The notes beneath the pieces are model-generated. The model saw only the letters and a list, made by a program, of their open reading frames with translations, was not told the origin of the DNA and searched no databases. From Plasmodium relictum (taxonomy: Eukaryota > Apicomplexa > Aconoidasida > Haemosporida > Plasmodiidae), in the NCBI RefSeq assembly GCF_900005765.1, contig NW_021628359.1:45845-109844 (forward strand): a stretch of 64,000 nucleotides of DNA, written 5' to 3'. This document shows, in pieces, positions 25,666 to 38,907 of this stretch (position 1 is its first letter; each line of letters starts with the position of its first letter). A program made the translations under genes and the position numbers.

Positions 25666-26394
25666 ATAATATAAGAAAAATAAATTGAATTTATATTCTA
25701 ATTATAATCATGTTTTTTAATAATTTTTATTCATGTAATAACTTTATATGTAAAAAGAAATTTTTCTTATTTTTTTCTCTTAAAAAAGAAAAAAACTCAA
25801 AAAAGAAATTTTTTTATACATGAATGAATGCGCATATACTTTATTATCACTATTTTATTATGTATATCTTATATATGTATATATATATCTTTATATAGGC
25901 ACATTTTGAAAATCACGCATGCACTAGAAACTTTTATATATAATCTTTTATATCTTATTAAAATATCAGAAAATTCGATAATATCTTTTATTGAACACTA
26001 AAGTTCTTATAACACATTGCATGATGTAGTATGTATACTAAAAAAAAAAAAATGTACTACATATATGCCCATGAATGATTTTTTTTTTAATTTTTTTGTT
26101 GTTATTTCTTAAAAAAAAAAAAAAAAATATAATTTACTTCTCTTTTTTAAGAAAAAGAAGAATATAGGGGTGATAAAATTGTGGGCAATAATGATTGTAT
26201 AATGTATGTATTAAGTAAAAAATTGTAAATATTTATAGTAAATGATAAATTAATAAAGAATTATGTAAATATATCTAAAAAAGCTATTTTAGAATAATAT
26301 AAATTTTGCGTTGAATTATTTAGTGTAATTTATGAATAGTTAATAAGCATTTGTAAAAATTAATTTTATAGTGAGTAAAGCAAGTGAGGATTTT
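25666..26394. other. Gene-free region upstream of the SURFIN-like gene
   Basis: AT-rich with long homopolymer runs. It should include part of the promoter of the gene at 26484; nothing specific is recognisable. Confidence 0.55.
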
Positions 26395-26464
26395 TCTACA
26401 TTCTTTTTATTGATTTGATTATTTTATATTTCATGAAATTTATTTAGTAGTCAATCGATATATC
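26395..26464 (+). repeat. Decayed LTR 3' end just before the SURFIN-like start codon
   Basis: ttctttttattgatttgatt, a central ttcatgaaatttattt, then gtcaatcgatatatca aligns in order with the LTR 3' hairpin (ctctttattaatttgtttg ... caattaataaatca). It ends 20 bases before the ATG, so the gene's 5' leader probably contains old LTR sequence. The alignment is by eye and diverged. Confidence 0.4.
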
Positions 26465-26483
26465 AAAAATATAATTAGAAAGA

Positions 26484-29400
26484 ATGCATGAAGAAAGAGA
26501 AAGAATAGAAGTAGGAAAAGGAAAAAAAAGATTTGTAAGAAATAGTGATAATAAGGAAAAATGGATGAATGATTTCAACAAAGAAAGAGATAAACTTCTG
26601 AAAGAATTAAAAGATAATGACAATAATGAAAATTGCAAAAATTATCTTGAGCTTATTGATTGTCATAGGGAATACCTAATGATTTCAAGTCCTAATAATG
26701 TATTTGGAAATAATTCTACGTTTGTTGGGGAAAATATAAGAAAAGAGGCAATAAAAAAATTATCTAATATTACTAATTGTGAGAGGACTTATAATGATAA
26801 GGGGGGAACTACTATAATGTTACATTGGGTACAAAAATATGATCAAGAAAAACGTAAAGAAAAAAAAAAATTCAATAGAAATAATGCAGCATGTGAAAGT
26901 TTATACTTATGGTTTATTAGCAGGAAAATAGATTTACATAATATTATGAAAGGCATTCCTTTAGATCATACAGATATTTGGGATAAGTTGAAAAATGAAG
27001 AGTTGTATAGTGGAGGACAAAGTTCTGCAAACAATAGAATTAAAACTTGTGTTACTTCTTATTTTAATACTACAAAATACAATTATATAGGAAATTGGAT
27101 GTATACATTTGGTTATGAAAGGGAAATTTATAATATAAAGTTTAAGAGAGGCTTAATTAATGTCACAGAATTTGATGATTGGTTAAGTGAGAAAGAAAAG
27201 AATTTTACTAGTTCACAAACATGGAATGTAACCGATATAAAGCCCTTCAATGATCATTGGAAAATTTTGAAAAATGAAACACAAGAATATAGAAATAAAA
27301 TTGTTGTCAATCTAAATTGTTCACTAATAAATGATTTCAATAAAGCTACAATTACAACCCCAAGTCCTTTATTTACAAGAACAAATACATCTGATATTAT
27401 GAATATTAGCCCTATATTTATTACAAATAAAACTACTCCACCTATAACATATACACCTAACCCATCATTGTCTCCAACTAATATAACTACTCCACCTGCA
27501 CCTATTATATCTACAGTTGTTACAAGTAATTCATCTATATCAGGTACTACAAATTCTCCATTCAATTCTCCTGTTTCAATTACTTCCCCAACTTCAACTA
27601 CTTTTACTTCAACTCCCTCTACTACTTTCACTACTGAATCTAATGGAAGCAATACAATTCCTTTAGGTGTTTCATCTACTTCAGGAAATACGATTATTGT
27701 AGATAATTTATCAACAACATCTACCACAGTCATTCCATACAATTCAAAAGGCACAACTATTATAAGTGTTCCATCTTCAAGTAATACGACTGTTACAGGA
27801 AATTCAACTATTTCAACTACTCCAAGTACTGTAGAAAATTTATCTAGTTCAATAAATTTACTTTCTTCTTCCATAGTTAAAACTACTACAGATACTTTAA
27901 CTTCTACAGATTCTCCATCTACCTTAAATAATACACCTACTTCAGCTATATCATTTTCTACGGTTAATTCAAATACACCATCTACTTTATCAGCAGATGC
28001 ATTGACTATCAATAGTAGTGCATCAACTAATTCCTTTACTGTGCAATCTGGAACTATAAATCAAAATATATATCAATATAATATAAGTGGTATAATGAAT
28101 ACAACTACTTCAATTACATCTATTCCACATGCTCCTACAGTAATACCTTCACGCAATATAGTCCGTGATGAAAATCTAGGAAATATATTAATATTGTTAG
28201 GTATTTCATCAGGTACAATAATTTTTGGAATATTTATTTTTCTTCTTCTCTGTAAAGTAAGAAATATTAACATTTAAGATTGTAAATACTTATTTTTAAA
28301 AAAAAAATGTATATACTTAACTTTTGTTACATATTACAGTGTACTCCAATTGGTTCCTGGATTGGTAAACGTAAATCAAAGAAAGGGAAAATTAAAAAAA
28401 AAAAAAAAAAAGTACAGTCAAAAGACACATCAAATACTTGTATATATACTAAAAGAAAACCAGTAGAAAACATAAAACACTTAGCATCATCTTATGGGAT
28501 ACAACTTCCATCATGTGAAATCACTTTTGAAAATGAAAATGTTGAAGAAAAGGAAAAATGTAAAGAAATAGAATTGGAAGGATTAAGAAATGAATTTGTA
28601 ATACAAACCAAAGAACAAACAGAAGAAGAAAAAAATAAGGAAGAATCTATAGATGATAAGGAAAAAAAAAAAAAAGATGTGAAAATGAAAAAGTCGAAGT
28701 ATTGGAATGAAGAAAGGGTAAAGCATGAAGATAGCAATGTAGAAGATAAAGTATCAACAAATAAAAAAATGCATAGAAAGGAGGTATTTATAGAAATATA
28801 TATGAAAATATTGGATGAATGCCAAAGAGAGGAGTGGGAATTGCATAGAGAAGATTTTTTACGAATTTGTTTGGATGAATGGAAATATGATAATATATTA
28901 TATGAGGATTTGTTGGAAAACGAAAATACAGTTGAAGCAGAAAAGGAAGAATGCAATAGTATTTCACTAGAGAGAAAAAAATTGTTCTGGAATAAATACA
29001 TGGAAAGGAACAAAGAAATATTGGAAAAATGGAAAAGGGAGAAATGGTTTGAAAATTTGAAGAAAGAATGGGAAAAAGAACAAGAAAATTATGGAAAAAA
29101 AAGAGATATATTAGAATTGATGGAAATGGAAGAAGGAAAAAACACTATGGTAGAGAAGCAAAAAATAATATGGAAACATTGGTTAATAAAGCAAAGAAAA
29201 TGGTTCATAGAATGTTGTAAAGAGAAGTGGTTTAACGAGTTATTAAATGAATATGAAAAGGAAGAATGGGAATATAAGAAAGAATTACCTAAAGAAAATA
29301 TTTTAAATGTAAAGGAAATTGATAAAAATATTGAGAAATTAAAGGAAGAAGGAAACTATGAAATAATAAACAACAACAAAAAATTAATGAAAAAATTGTG

Positions 29401-31243
29401 GATAGAAATACATATGATGATATTAGAAGAATGTAAGAAAGAAGAATGGAAGAGAAACAAAGATGAATTTATTAAAACAAGCATATATGAATTGAAAATA
29501 GAGAAACATTTAGATGGCAAAGCAGATGTATTAGAGTATATAAATGAGTTTAGTGGTAATGCTATATCAGAGAAGAAAGAAGATGATATAGAAAGATTGA
29601 AAAGAGAAGAATGGTTCACAAAATTAAAGATAATGTGGAAAAATAATGAAGAGAAATATATGAAAGAAATAAATGAAAAAAATTTGATAGAAGAAAATGA
29701 AGAAAGAACTAGAAATCCTATGTTAGAGAGGCAAAAAATTATATGGAAAAAACACTGGGAAAATATTCAAAAGAAATGGATAAAAAATGGAAATGAAGAA
29801 GAATGTTTTACAATGCTGGATGATGAGTTCGAGAATAAAGAGAAAGAATATAAAAATGAAATGTATAAAATGAGTATAGAAGAGAAGAAGGCTCATGAAC
29901 AAATAGGAGAAGGGTGTGAAACAGCAGATGATATTCCAGAAGAGAGAAAAAAAGAGATTTTGAGAAAAAGGGAAGAAAAAATGAAGAAATATAAAGTAAG
30001 TGAGATAGAAAATATAGACAAAAAGTTCAATTCTATAACCATGAAAAAAAAGTTGAAATGGAAGACTATATTAGAAATACAAATGATGGTATTAGAAGAG
30101 TGTAAAAAAGAAGAATGGGAATCAAATAAAGAAGATTTTTTTCGAATTTGCATAGAAGAATGGACAAAAAAAAAGGCATCATGTGAAGATACATTGAACA
30201 AAGAAAAAACACCTCATGTAGACGAAGGATTTGGTCAAATTATGTTAGAGAAACAAACGTTACTGTGGAAAGAATGGTTAGAAAGGAATACGAAGATGTT
30301 AGAAAAATGGAAAAAGGAAGAATGGTTTAATAAGTTGAAGAAAGAATGGAAAAATTATGAAAAAATCTATTCAGAAAAAATAGAAGAAAAACAGGTAGAA
30401 GGATTAGAAGATATAATAGAAAATCCTATGTTAGAGAAACAAAAAATGATATGGAGAGAGTGGTTAAAGCGTCATTTAGGGATTACAGAACAATGGTATA
30501 AAGAAAGCTGGTTTATGGAGGTGTTAAACGACTATGAAAAGGAAGATAATAAGGAATTACAAGCAAAAGAAATAAAAAATTCATCGGAAAAAATTGAAAA
30601 AGATGAAAGAATAATAGAAGATGTAAAGGAACAATTAGATGAAACAAAGAAGAAAAAGTTGATATGCAGATTATTGATAGAAATACATATGGCGATAATA
30701 GAAGAATGTAAGAAAGAAGAATTGGAGTCAATACAAAATGAGTATCTTAAGTTATATATAGAAGAAAAAAAAAAAAAAGAAGAAGTGTATAAAAAAGGAA
30801 TGGAGAAACAGGAAAGGGTTGATGCAAGTAAAAAAAATAAATGGAATGTTCTGATAGAGATGGAAAAAAAAGAGAAAAGCAAAATGGTTGACATACATAA
30901 AAAAACAAAATGGAATATTCTGGTGGAGATGAAAAAAAGACAATGGGATATATGGAAAAAAGAAGATTGGTTTTTAGAGTGGAAAGAGAACTGGAAAAAA
31001 GAAGAAATGAAACATATGAAAGAAATTAGAGGATTACAAATAAAGAATAACATGAAAGGAGAAAATAGAATCCCGAAATTAGAACAAAATATTCTATGGA
31101 ATAGACAATGGCTAGAAAAGCAAAGAAATATTCTAAAAAAAAAGAGCAAACAAAACAGTCCAAAAGGGTCTATACCACAGAGGTACAAGAAGAAAAAAGA
31201 GATAGAAGATATTTCAAGCGACCTAGATAATACAATGTTATAA
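26484..31243 (+). CDS. SURFIN/STP1-type surface protein with tryptophan-rich tail
   Basis: Exon 1 (26484-28256) and exon 2 (28340-31243) join codon to codon over a short GT-AG intron (gtaagaaa ... tattacag), giving 1558 residues. Residues 1-290 are polar with scattered cysteines and no signal peptide, as usual for SURFINs. Residues ~300-560 are a Ser/Thr/Pro/Asn stalk. A single membrane span lies at ~568-590 at the end of exon 1. Exon 2 opens CTPIGSWIGKRKSKKGK, the post-membrane signature of SURFIN/STP1. It continues as a Lys/Glu-rich tail with four ~200-residue repeats, each opening with an I/LEIxMxILEECKKEEW block (DNA near 28787, 29395, 30066, 30673) and containing WKKEEWFxxLKKEW and LEKQKxIWxxWL segments; these are WR domains. 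SURFINs sit on infected red cells or merozoites and the tail is thought to act inside the red cell. The frame is fully open. An LTR starts 27 bases after the stop. Long minus-strand open frames are shadows of the biased codons. Confidence 0.92.
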
Positions 31244-31269
31244 ATTTTAATCGCAGTATATCATATATG

Positions 31270-31916
31270 TGGTTAATAAAAGGTATTATTAACCTTTTGT
31301 AGCATGCTAAGCTAGTTGCTAGTTGTATATGTACAAGTTAGCCATGCACTGACGCTAGTCCTATATAAAAAAAAAAAAAATAAAGTTATTTTTTTTTGTT
31401 TGTTTATTTATATATATATACTTCTTTGTAATTAAAAAAAAAAAAAAAAAATTAAATATTTTTTTTTTTTGGAAGAGTTTTATAAATGGAATGTTATGTT
31501 ATGTTATGTTTTAATTTTTAAAGTAAATAAAAATTAAAAGAAAGAAATGTTAACTTATTAAAAACTTAAGAGATAAGAGAAATGTTTATGTATTATTCAA
31601 TGTATATCTTGAAATAACATTGAATATCATAAAATTTTGACTTAATAAATTGTTATAAATTATTTGTATGTTTTTAATTAAAAGAAGATATTAATTCTTT
31701 GTAAATAAAAACTTATTCATAACTGTTAATAGGTTTATTAAAAGATGCAGTAAAATTTAACTTCAATTAAATATTATGCATCATAAGAAAACAGTATATA
31801 TATATATAATAAAAACGAATATGTATATATAAACGTATACTTAGTTATACATGCTCTTTATTAATTTGTTTGTTTAATACTCTAGCAAAGTCATTAAACG
31901 GGCAATTAATAAATCA
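31270..31916 (+). repeat. Solo LTR, family A, with perfect ATATG duplication
   Basis: TGGTTAATAAAAGGTATT to ggcaattaataaatca, 647 bp. Flanks are atatg at 31265-31269 and 31917-31921. This is the clearest family A solo LTR. It inserted just behind the SURFIN-like stop codon and probably lies in the 3' untranslated region. Confidence 0.92.
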
Positions 31917-32379
31917 ATATGGGAGTTTATGGTTAAGAAAAAAAAATATATAACAATAATAAAAAGTGAGTTCCAAGTAAATTAAAGAGAAATATTATCT
32001 AATAAATGATTGATCAAAAAATTACATTTAATGAAAATGTTTATTATTTAAAAAAACTTAATTAGTTAATAAAAGGACTTATGATTCACTGCCTTTTTTC
32101 AAAAGGAAAAATGGAATGTTATGAATTAAATTTAAGAGTTCATATATATATATGCAAAATGATGAAGCAAATATATTCGAATTACGTGTAAAAGCAATTT
32201 TGAAAAGTAGTCTTTTCGTTATAAGTAAATAAAAGATATTATTAAACTATTATGAAATAATAAATAGTAACTTGTGCGTAAAATTGCAAATTAATCATCA
32301 ACATTCGCTTGTTAGTCAATAAATGGTATTGAGAAGGAATATTAAATGAGTGAATTTTGTTTTATAAATGTTAGGTATG
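31917..32379. other. Spacer with a decayed LTR start
   Basis: No gene. Near 32222 aagtaaataaaagatattat followed by taaactattatg resembles a worn LTR 5' hairpin. Confidence 0.45.
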
Positions 32380-32939
32380 CGATTTAATAATTATTTGTTT
32401 AATGAATTTGATAGAGTATTGAACAAACAAATTAATAAAGAGTAAGTAATTAAATATCTGGATTTATATATATATATATATAATATATATACATACTTAT
32501 TTTAGTATATATATAATGTCTTCTTATAATGTATGTTATTTAATTTAAATATTATATTTATGTATTGCTAAACAGATATATGTTTAGCTTTATAAATGTG
32601 TTTTTATTTACAAAGAATAAATATGTTTTTTTAATTAAAAACACTTACACAAAATTTATAACAAATAACAAAAATTAAACTCTGATTTATTTAATGTTAT
32701 CTCAAGATATACACATTGAACACAACATAAACATTATACTTTTTCATATATTAAGTTTTTTTATTGAAGTAAAAATTAATTCTCTTTTTAATTCGAACAA
32801 ATATGAATCGACAAAAAAAAAAAAGAATTATTTTTTTTTTTTTTTTTTAACTAGCTTCAATGCATGGCTGACTTATATTTTCCTGACTGGTAGCTCATTT
32901 TATTTTACAAAGGGTTAATAAAATTTTTTTTATTAACCA
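32380..32939 (-). repeat. LTR, family A (reverse)
   Basis: CGATTTAATAATTATTTG (TG worn to CG) to ttttattaacca. Flanks gtatg and gtata are a 4/5 duplication. The plus-strand open frame at 32694 is LTR sequence read backwards. Confidence 0.75.
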
Positions 32940-32977
32940 GTATATGAGAGAAGTATGCATATTAAAATATAAATACT

Positions 32978-33598
32978 TTATTTATTAATTGCCACCGCTT
33001 AATGACTTTTCTAGAGTATTAAACAAAAAAATTAATAAAGAGCACGTATAAATAAATATATGTGTTTAAATACATATATACTTATTTTTATTATATATAT
33101 GATGGTTTCTTATGATGTATAATATTTAATTTGAATTAAATTTTATTGCTTCTTTTAATAGACATGTTAAACTGTTATAAAAGAGCTTTTATTTACAAAG
33201 AATCAGTTTATTCTTTTAATTAAAAACATATATGCAATTCATAACAATTAACAAAAGTCAAAACTCTAATTTATTCAATGTTATTTTTTTTTTTAAATAT
33301 ATACATTGAATATAACATAAACATTATACTTTTTGTTTCTTTAGGTTTTTTTTTATGTAACAAAAACTAATTCTCTTTTTAACTCGAACGAATGTTAATC
33401 GACAACCAAAAAAAAAAAAAAAATAATTTTAATTTTTTTTTTTTTAATTACAAAGATGTATATAAATAAAATTAACAAATAAACAAAAGTAACTTTATAT
33501 TTTTTTTTTTAACTAGCGTCAGTGCATGGCTAAATTGTAAACACACAAATAATAAACTAAATGTACTATAAAAGGTTAATAACATCTTTTATTAACTA
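32978..33598 (-). repeat. LTR, family A (reverse)
   Basis: TTATTTATTAATTGCC to cttttattaacta. Flanks atact and ataat are a 4/5 match. Both ends are slightly mutated. Confidence 0.75.
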
Positions 33599-33627
33599 AT
33601 AATTAAATATACTAATTTTTATAGTAT

Positions 33628-33908
33628 TGGTTCATAAAAGATGTTATTAACCTTTTGTAATACATTTAGTTTACTGGTCATGAAAAAATAGGTCAGTTGT
33701 ACACTGACTCTAGTTATAAAAAAAAAAAAATATATATATAGCTATATTTTTTTTTGTTTATTTTTATTTTTTTTATATATTTGTAATTATTAAAAAAAAA
33801 AAAAAATAATTTTTTTTTTGTTGTTAGATGATTGGTTAATAAAAAAAAATTTATTAACCTTTTGTAAAATAAAATAAGCTACCAATCAGGAAAATGTAAG
33901 TCAACCAT
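33628..33908 (+). repeat. Two truncated LTR starts in tandem
   Basis: 33628-33832 is the first ~205 bases of an LTR (TGGTTCATAAAAGATG). 33833-33908 is the first 76 bases of another (TGGTTAATAAAAAAAAATTT) ending at gtcaaccat. A third start (TGGCTAATAAAG) follows. Confidence 0.65.
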
Positions 33909-34474
33909 TGGCTAATAAAGATATATATTAATCTGTATGCATGCCAACAAGGGATGCATAATTATTGAAAAGCTCAAATAGTATGAAAATTAAAACTCAT
34001 ACGGGATCGTAACCTTTTCACTTTTTGAAAGTATTTAAAGGGAAAATACATATTTTTCCCAATATTTATACATTTATTTGTGTTTGTTTCTATTTTTTTT
34101 TTATAATTATTTTATGACTTTTATTCACAAAATAATTATTACAGTTTGCAGGGGTACATTTTTGTTATTGAAATATATACACAGTGAAAACTGTTTATAG
34201 TAAAGAAAGAAGAAAGAAGGTTTTTTCAAAGAAAAAATATGTGATTAATTAAATAAATGCATATGAAATGCTACAAAAATGTTATACGAGAATACATTTT
34301 TATTATACATGATATGTTTATGTTTTTATTTAAAAGTTTTGTTATATCATGTATATGTATCTAACGCTTAAAGAATAATATACTTAAATAACTTGACTCC
34401 ATTAAACTTCATTGTAACTTCAAAATTTTTAATTATTCTAATTAAAAGAAAATCAGTAGATCTTTACCTACATG
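33909..34474. other. Spacer after a third LTR start
   Basis: After TGGCTAATAAAGATATAT the sequence stops resembling LTR. It contains an unusual non-LTR stretch (tgcatgccaacaagggatgcat, an imperfect palindrome, and catacgggatcg). No gene is visible. Confidence 0.4.
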
Positions 34475-34827
34475 CTTTTTATTAACTTGTCTCTTTAATA
34501 TTCTAGAAAAGTCATTCAAAGGGAAATTTATAAATCAACCATCACTGGTACAATTATAAAAAAAGAAATTAAACTATTTTTTTTTTTTTTGCTGGCTGGG
34601 GTTTGTTCAAATTAAGAAGAGAATTAATTCTGACTTACATAAAAACTTAATAGATGAAAAAGTATAATATTTACGTAGTATTCAATAGGTATCTTTTGAA
34701 ATAACATTGAATAAATCAGAGTTTTAATTTTAGTTATTTGTTATGAATTTTATGTGCACTCTATTAATTAAAAGAATATACTTATTCTTTGTAAATAAAA
34801 GCGTATTTATAAAAACAAGCGTGTATG
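34475..34827 (+). repeat. LTR fragments
   Basis: 34475-34537 is an LTR 3' hairpin ending gaaatttataaatca. About 34575-34827 is the central part of another LTR (ttcaat ... acattgaa hairpin, then agaatatacttattct), cut by the next LTR. Confidence 0.6.
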
Positions 34828-35445
34828 TGGTTAATAAAAGATATTATTAATCTTTTATAATACATTCAGTTAGTTTACTAATCGTGTATGTACAAGTCAG
34901 CCATGCACTGACACTAGTTAAAAAAAAAAAATATATATAAAATTATTTTTTTTTTGTTTGTTTATTTTATTTTATATACATCTTTGTAATTAAAAAAAAA
35001 AAAATTAAATTATTTTTTTTTTAATTTTTTTTTTTGGTGAACATTTATTCAAAAAAATTAATTAGATAATTAATTTTTACTTAAATAAAACTTGATAAAA
35101 AAATATAACGTTTATGTAATATTCAATATATATTTTTTTTTAATAACATTAAATTAATTAGAGTTTAATTTTTGTCATTTGTTATAAATTAAGTGTATGT
35201 GCTTTTAATTAAAAAAATATACTTATTCTTTGTAAATAAAAACTCCTTTATAACAATTAAACATATTTATTAAAAGGAGCAGTAAAATTTAATTCAAATT
35301 AAATTATATGCATTATAAGAAACCAATATATATATAATAAAAAACAAGTATATATATATAAACGTATATTTAGTTATACATGTTCTTTATTAATTTGTTT
35401 GTTCAATGTTTTAGCGAGATCATTAAACAGGCAGTTAATAAATCA
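34828..35445 (+). repeat. LTR, family A
   Basis: TGGTTAATAAAAGATATT to ggcagttaataaatca. Flanks gtatg and atatg are a 4/5 duplication. Confidence 0.8.
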
Positions 35446-38400
35446 ATATGAAATAATAAAATCCCTGTTATAACTTAATTGCCATTATACATATAAAATT
35501 GAGATGAATAGAAACTCAAGGAAATTTGAAAGAAATATGAAATTTATTTAATGAAGTATTAACCTTTTTCAACACATAAGCTTATGGTATTAAGAAAAAT
35601 CAATAACATTGACTAATGAAATATTAGGTAAGATGAAAAAACTATTTAGTTAGTTTTTCCATCTAGATAATTAGTGCATTTATTTAACTCTAAAAAAAAA
35701 ATTACAAACACTTTTTTATGAAAATTTATCCTTTTAATGTCTGGAATTATTTTTTTGTATTTTTATTTTTTTTGGGGGATTTACAAAAATTTACTGAAGA
35801 TGGTTTGGATGATTGAATGTAAGTTGAATAATTTTATTATTAAAAGAAGTATTTTGTTTTTAATAATATGAACTATGAGTAAAAAATTAAAACAGTAATA
35901 AAAATTTGAATTTGTTTTTATGAATTATATATATATTAAAAAAAATAAAGCAAAGGAATATATATATATTTATTAAGGGCAATATGTTTTTGATATTGTT
36001 TAAAGTATTTATTTTATGCTATGTTAATGCTGTATGTTAAAGTACGAATAATTAAGTTAACTGGGGACTAATTAAACTTCTGAGTTCATTATGAAAGTTA
36101 TGAATTAACAATTTAATAAATCATAATAAAAATTAATTCAAAAAAAAGAAATTAAAAATACCTTTTGTTTCCTTTATAAAAAATGTTATAACTAATAGTT
36201 TTTTAAAAAAAAGACATAATAATATTTAATAAAAATCAGCTGAAATTATTATATAAAATTATAGATTTTTTATCAGTAGAATAAAAGAATATCATTAATT
36301 ACTTTTGTAAAAAATTTTAAAAAATAATCCTTATTTCTTTAAGAAAATATTTTTTTAATTATTTATTTTAACACAAATAATAACAAAAGAAAGAAAAAAT
36401 CATAATTTTTCTTTTGTTGAATTTAATTAGATAATGTACTTTTTCCAAATACTTAAATCGTTTTAATTTCTTTTACATTTTAATTTTTCTTAGATGTTTT
36501 TAAATAAAATTTCACTAAGGATAATAAAAGAAAAAAAATCATTAAATCTATTAAATTAAAAATGAAAATAAAAGATAAGAAAATATTTTATAAATTTTTC
36601 AATTATATTTTGTTCATCTTAGAATTTCTGCAAAAATCATATATATTAATATGATTAAAATTGAATTGTCTAATGAAATTTAATCTCAGAATCTTAAATA
36701 TTGAGTACTACGTAAGAATTATCATATTTTTTTTAATTTCTTTTAAAAGAAAGTATACTAATATTTAAAAAATAACAATTATTTAAAAGATTTCCGTGAT
36801 TTCTAAATAAGAATTTTCAAAGAATAAAATAATTTATTAGTGACAGCAATTATTAGAAAAAAATTCTTTAAAAATTTTTAATATATATTTTAAAAATAAA
36901 AGGAATTTACAAAAGATAAAATAAAAGAAAATCATAATAGAATCAATTTATATTATTCTTATAATTGTTTTATTTGAATTTTATAAATAAATAATGTTCT
37001 TAATATTTATTCTTTTAAGTTATTAATATAAATGATAATGCTGTTGCTAATATATTTAAAATAATTTCTGACATATTTGATTATACATTTTTTTTTCTAC
37101 TTGTTTTTTTTTATTGATAGAAAGAGTATTTTTAACATATATTTATGTACTAATTTTAATTTTATTATATTGTTTCATTTTCTTTCTTTTTTTTTTTTAT
37201 GTATTCTCCTTTATTATATTTTACTTTTATTTTTTCAAAGACTAGAAATAAAACAAAATATCATCATTTATTTTTTTATATATAGTAAAAGTATAATATA
37301 AAAAATGTTGTAAAATCATGATGATATATTATTTTTATATTTCTATTTTTTTTAAAAATCATTTACAACTTTATGTACAATTATTTACATTTTTAAAAAG
37401 TGTTATTTTTTTCTTTATTGTTAATTAATCCATTTATTTAAAAAGAATAAGTATGTTATTTTAGTTAGAAAATTATTGGAATGCTTTTAGTAAATTGTAA
37501 GAGAATAATTCAAAATTTAGGTAAAAAAATGGTAAATAAAAATGCATATTAACTTATATATAACTTCAGAACATCAAATAAAATGCTCTAGATTTGAAAT
37601 GTCTACATATCGAGCACATATACTTTTTCTTTGTTTATATTTTCTTAAATATACGTACTATTTTTTTTTTCCTGAAAGAAAAAAGGTGAATAAGATGCTA
37701 CATGAAGTACCTTGGTAGATATGATAAAAATATCAATAGAGAAAATTTTTATTAAAATGATATATTTATATTTATTTAAAATATTTATTACAAGTTATAT
37801 ATGTACTATATGCAAAATCTTTCATATTTTTAAAAAATTAAAAATTAAAATATCTTCAATTTTGAATTGATAATAATAGAATTATTTTTGATAACAAACA
37901 TAATGGATATTCCTCTACAAGCTCTTAATTTCTTTCAACACTTTACAAAAATATTTAAAGAGAAAAATAATATATCAAAGTACTAAAATTATATATAGAA
38001 TATTATAAAAAAATTAATGGAATATTAAAGTCATTTTTTTTTTTATCATTATTAATGTATTCATTTTTCAATTTTTAAATATTTAAATTGAGAATATATT
38101 AATTTTTTTCTCTATCATGTTATTTCATCAATTACCGTTTTGACTTTTTATTACTTAAGCTTTCATTATTAACATTTTTAATATTTTTAAATTTATTAAG
38201 ACATTTGAAAATTCTTTTATTATAATAGAATTTTTTTATTAATATTTAATAGTTTTGCTAATGTATGAACCCATAAAAATAAAAAAAAGTTTGATAAATA
38301 TTAGTTATTATTATTTCCCTTATGCAATTGCACAAAATAAAAAAGTTCAATTTTGTGTGTAGATAATTTAAGAAAAGTCTCTGCATTGCAAGTGCATAGC

Positions 38401-38837
38401 ATTAGCAAAAATTTTCTCAATGAAAAGTAATAGAATTTTATTTTATTAAAAAAACTTAAAATATATATATTATATATATATAAAAAGAAATTTTTTTTTT
38501 TTAGATTTTTTGAGGTTGAATGAATTTTGATAAAAAGAAATAAATTTTTATCATTTATGCGATTAAAAATTTTTAATAAAAGGGAATGTTTTATATTATA
38601 ATACTTTTTAAACATTGAATATTTAAATTTTTAGTTAAATTTTTAAGTTTTATTTAAATATTTTAACTTTCGATAGATTAAGTATTTTTTTACGAGCAAT
38701 AAAAATACTGAAAGAATATATTTTTATTTTTAGGATTTTAACAGTTTTATGAAAAATTTAGTCATTTTATATTATATAATTCTTCAGAGATTTAAAAATT
38801 ATTTATAAATATTGAAGAATAGATAAAATTAGTAGAG
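35446..38837. other. Gene-free AT-rich region
   Basis: No supported gene in 3.4 kb. Open frames at 37077 (plus) and 38301 (minus) are phenylalanine/isoleucine/lysine-rich by composition and lack motifs. Confidence 0.6.
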
Positions 38838-38907
38838 GATATTTCTTTCTATATGCTCTTTATTAATTTGATTGTTTAATACACCAAATAAATAATTGAA
38901 CAGTCAA
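38838..38907 (+). repeat. LTR 3' end fragment
   Basis: atgctctttattaatttgat and cagtcaatagatta fit a worn LTR 3' hairpin directly in front of the older gag-pol element. Confidence 0.5.

Noticed and set aside
27254..28012. 252-residue minus-strand open frame
   Set aside because: It is antisense to the Ser/Thr/Pro-rich stalk of the SURFIN-like gene; the biased codons leave the opposite strand open.
28492..31188. Several Phe/Ser-rich minus-strand frames
   Set aside because: Shadows of the Lys/Glu-rich second exon of the SURFIN-like gene (AAA/GAA read backwards as TTT/TTC).
31270..31916. Idea that the ~600 bp repeats are miniature inverted-repeat DNA transposons
   Set aside because: Copies flank gag-pol regions in direct orientation, end TG...CA and make 5-bp target duplications, which identifies LTRs.
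32694..32918. 74-residue plus-strand frame
   Set aside because: Lies wholly inside a reverse LTR.
37077..37301. Phe-rich plus-strand frame
   Set aside because: Composition is that of T-rich noise; no motif.
38301..38615. 104-residue minus-strand frame
   Set aside because: Low-complexity Phe/Lys/Ile content and no recognisable domain.
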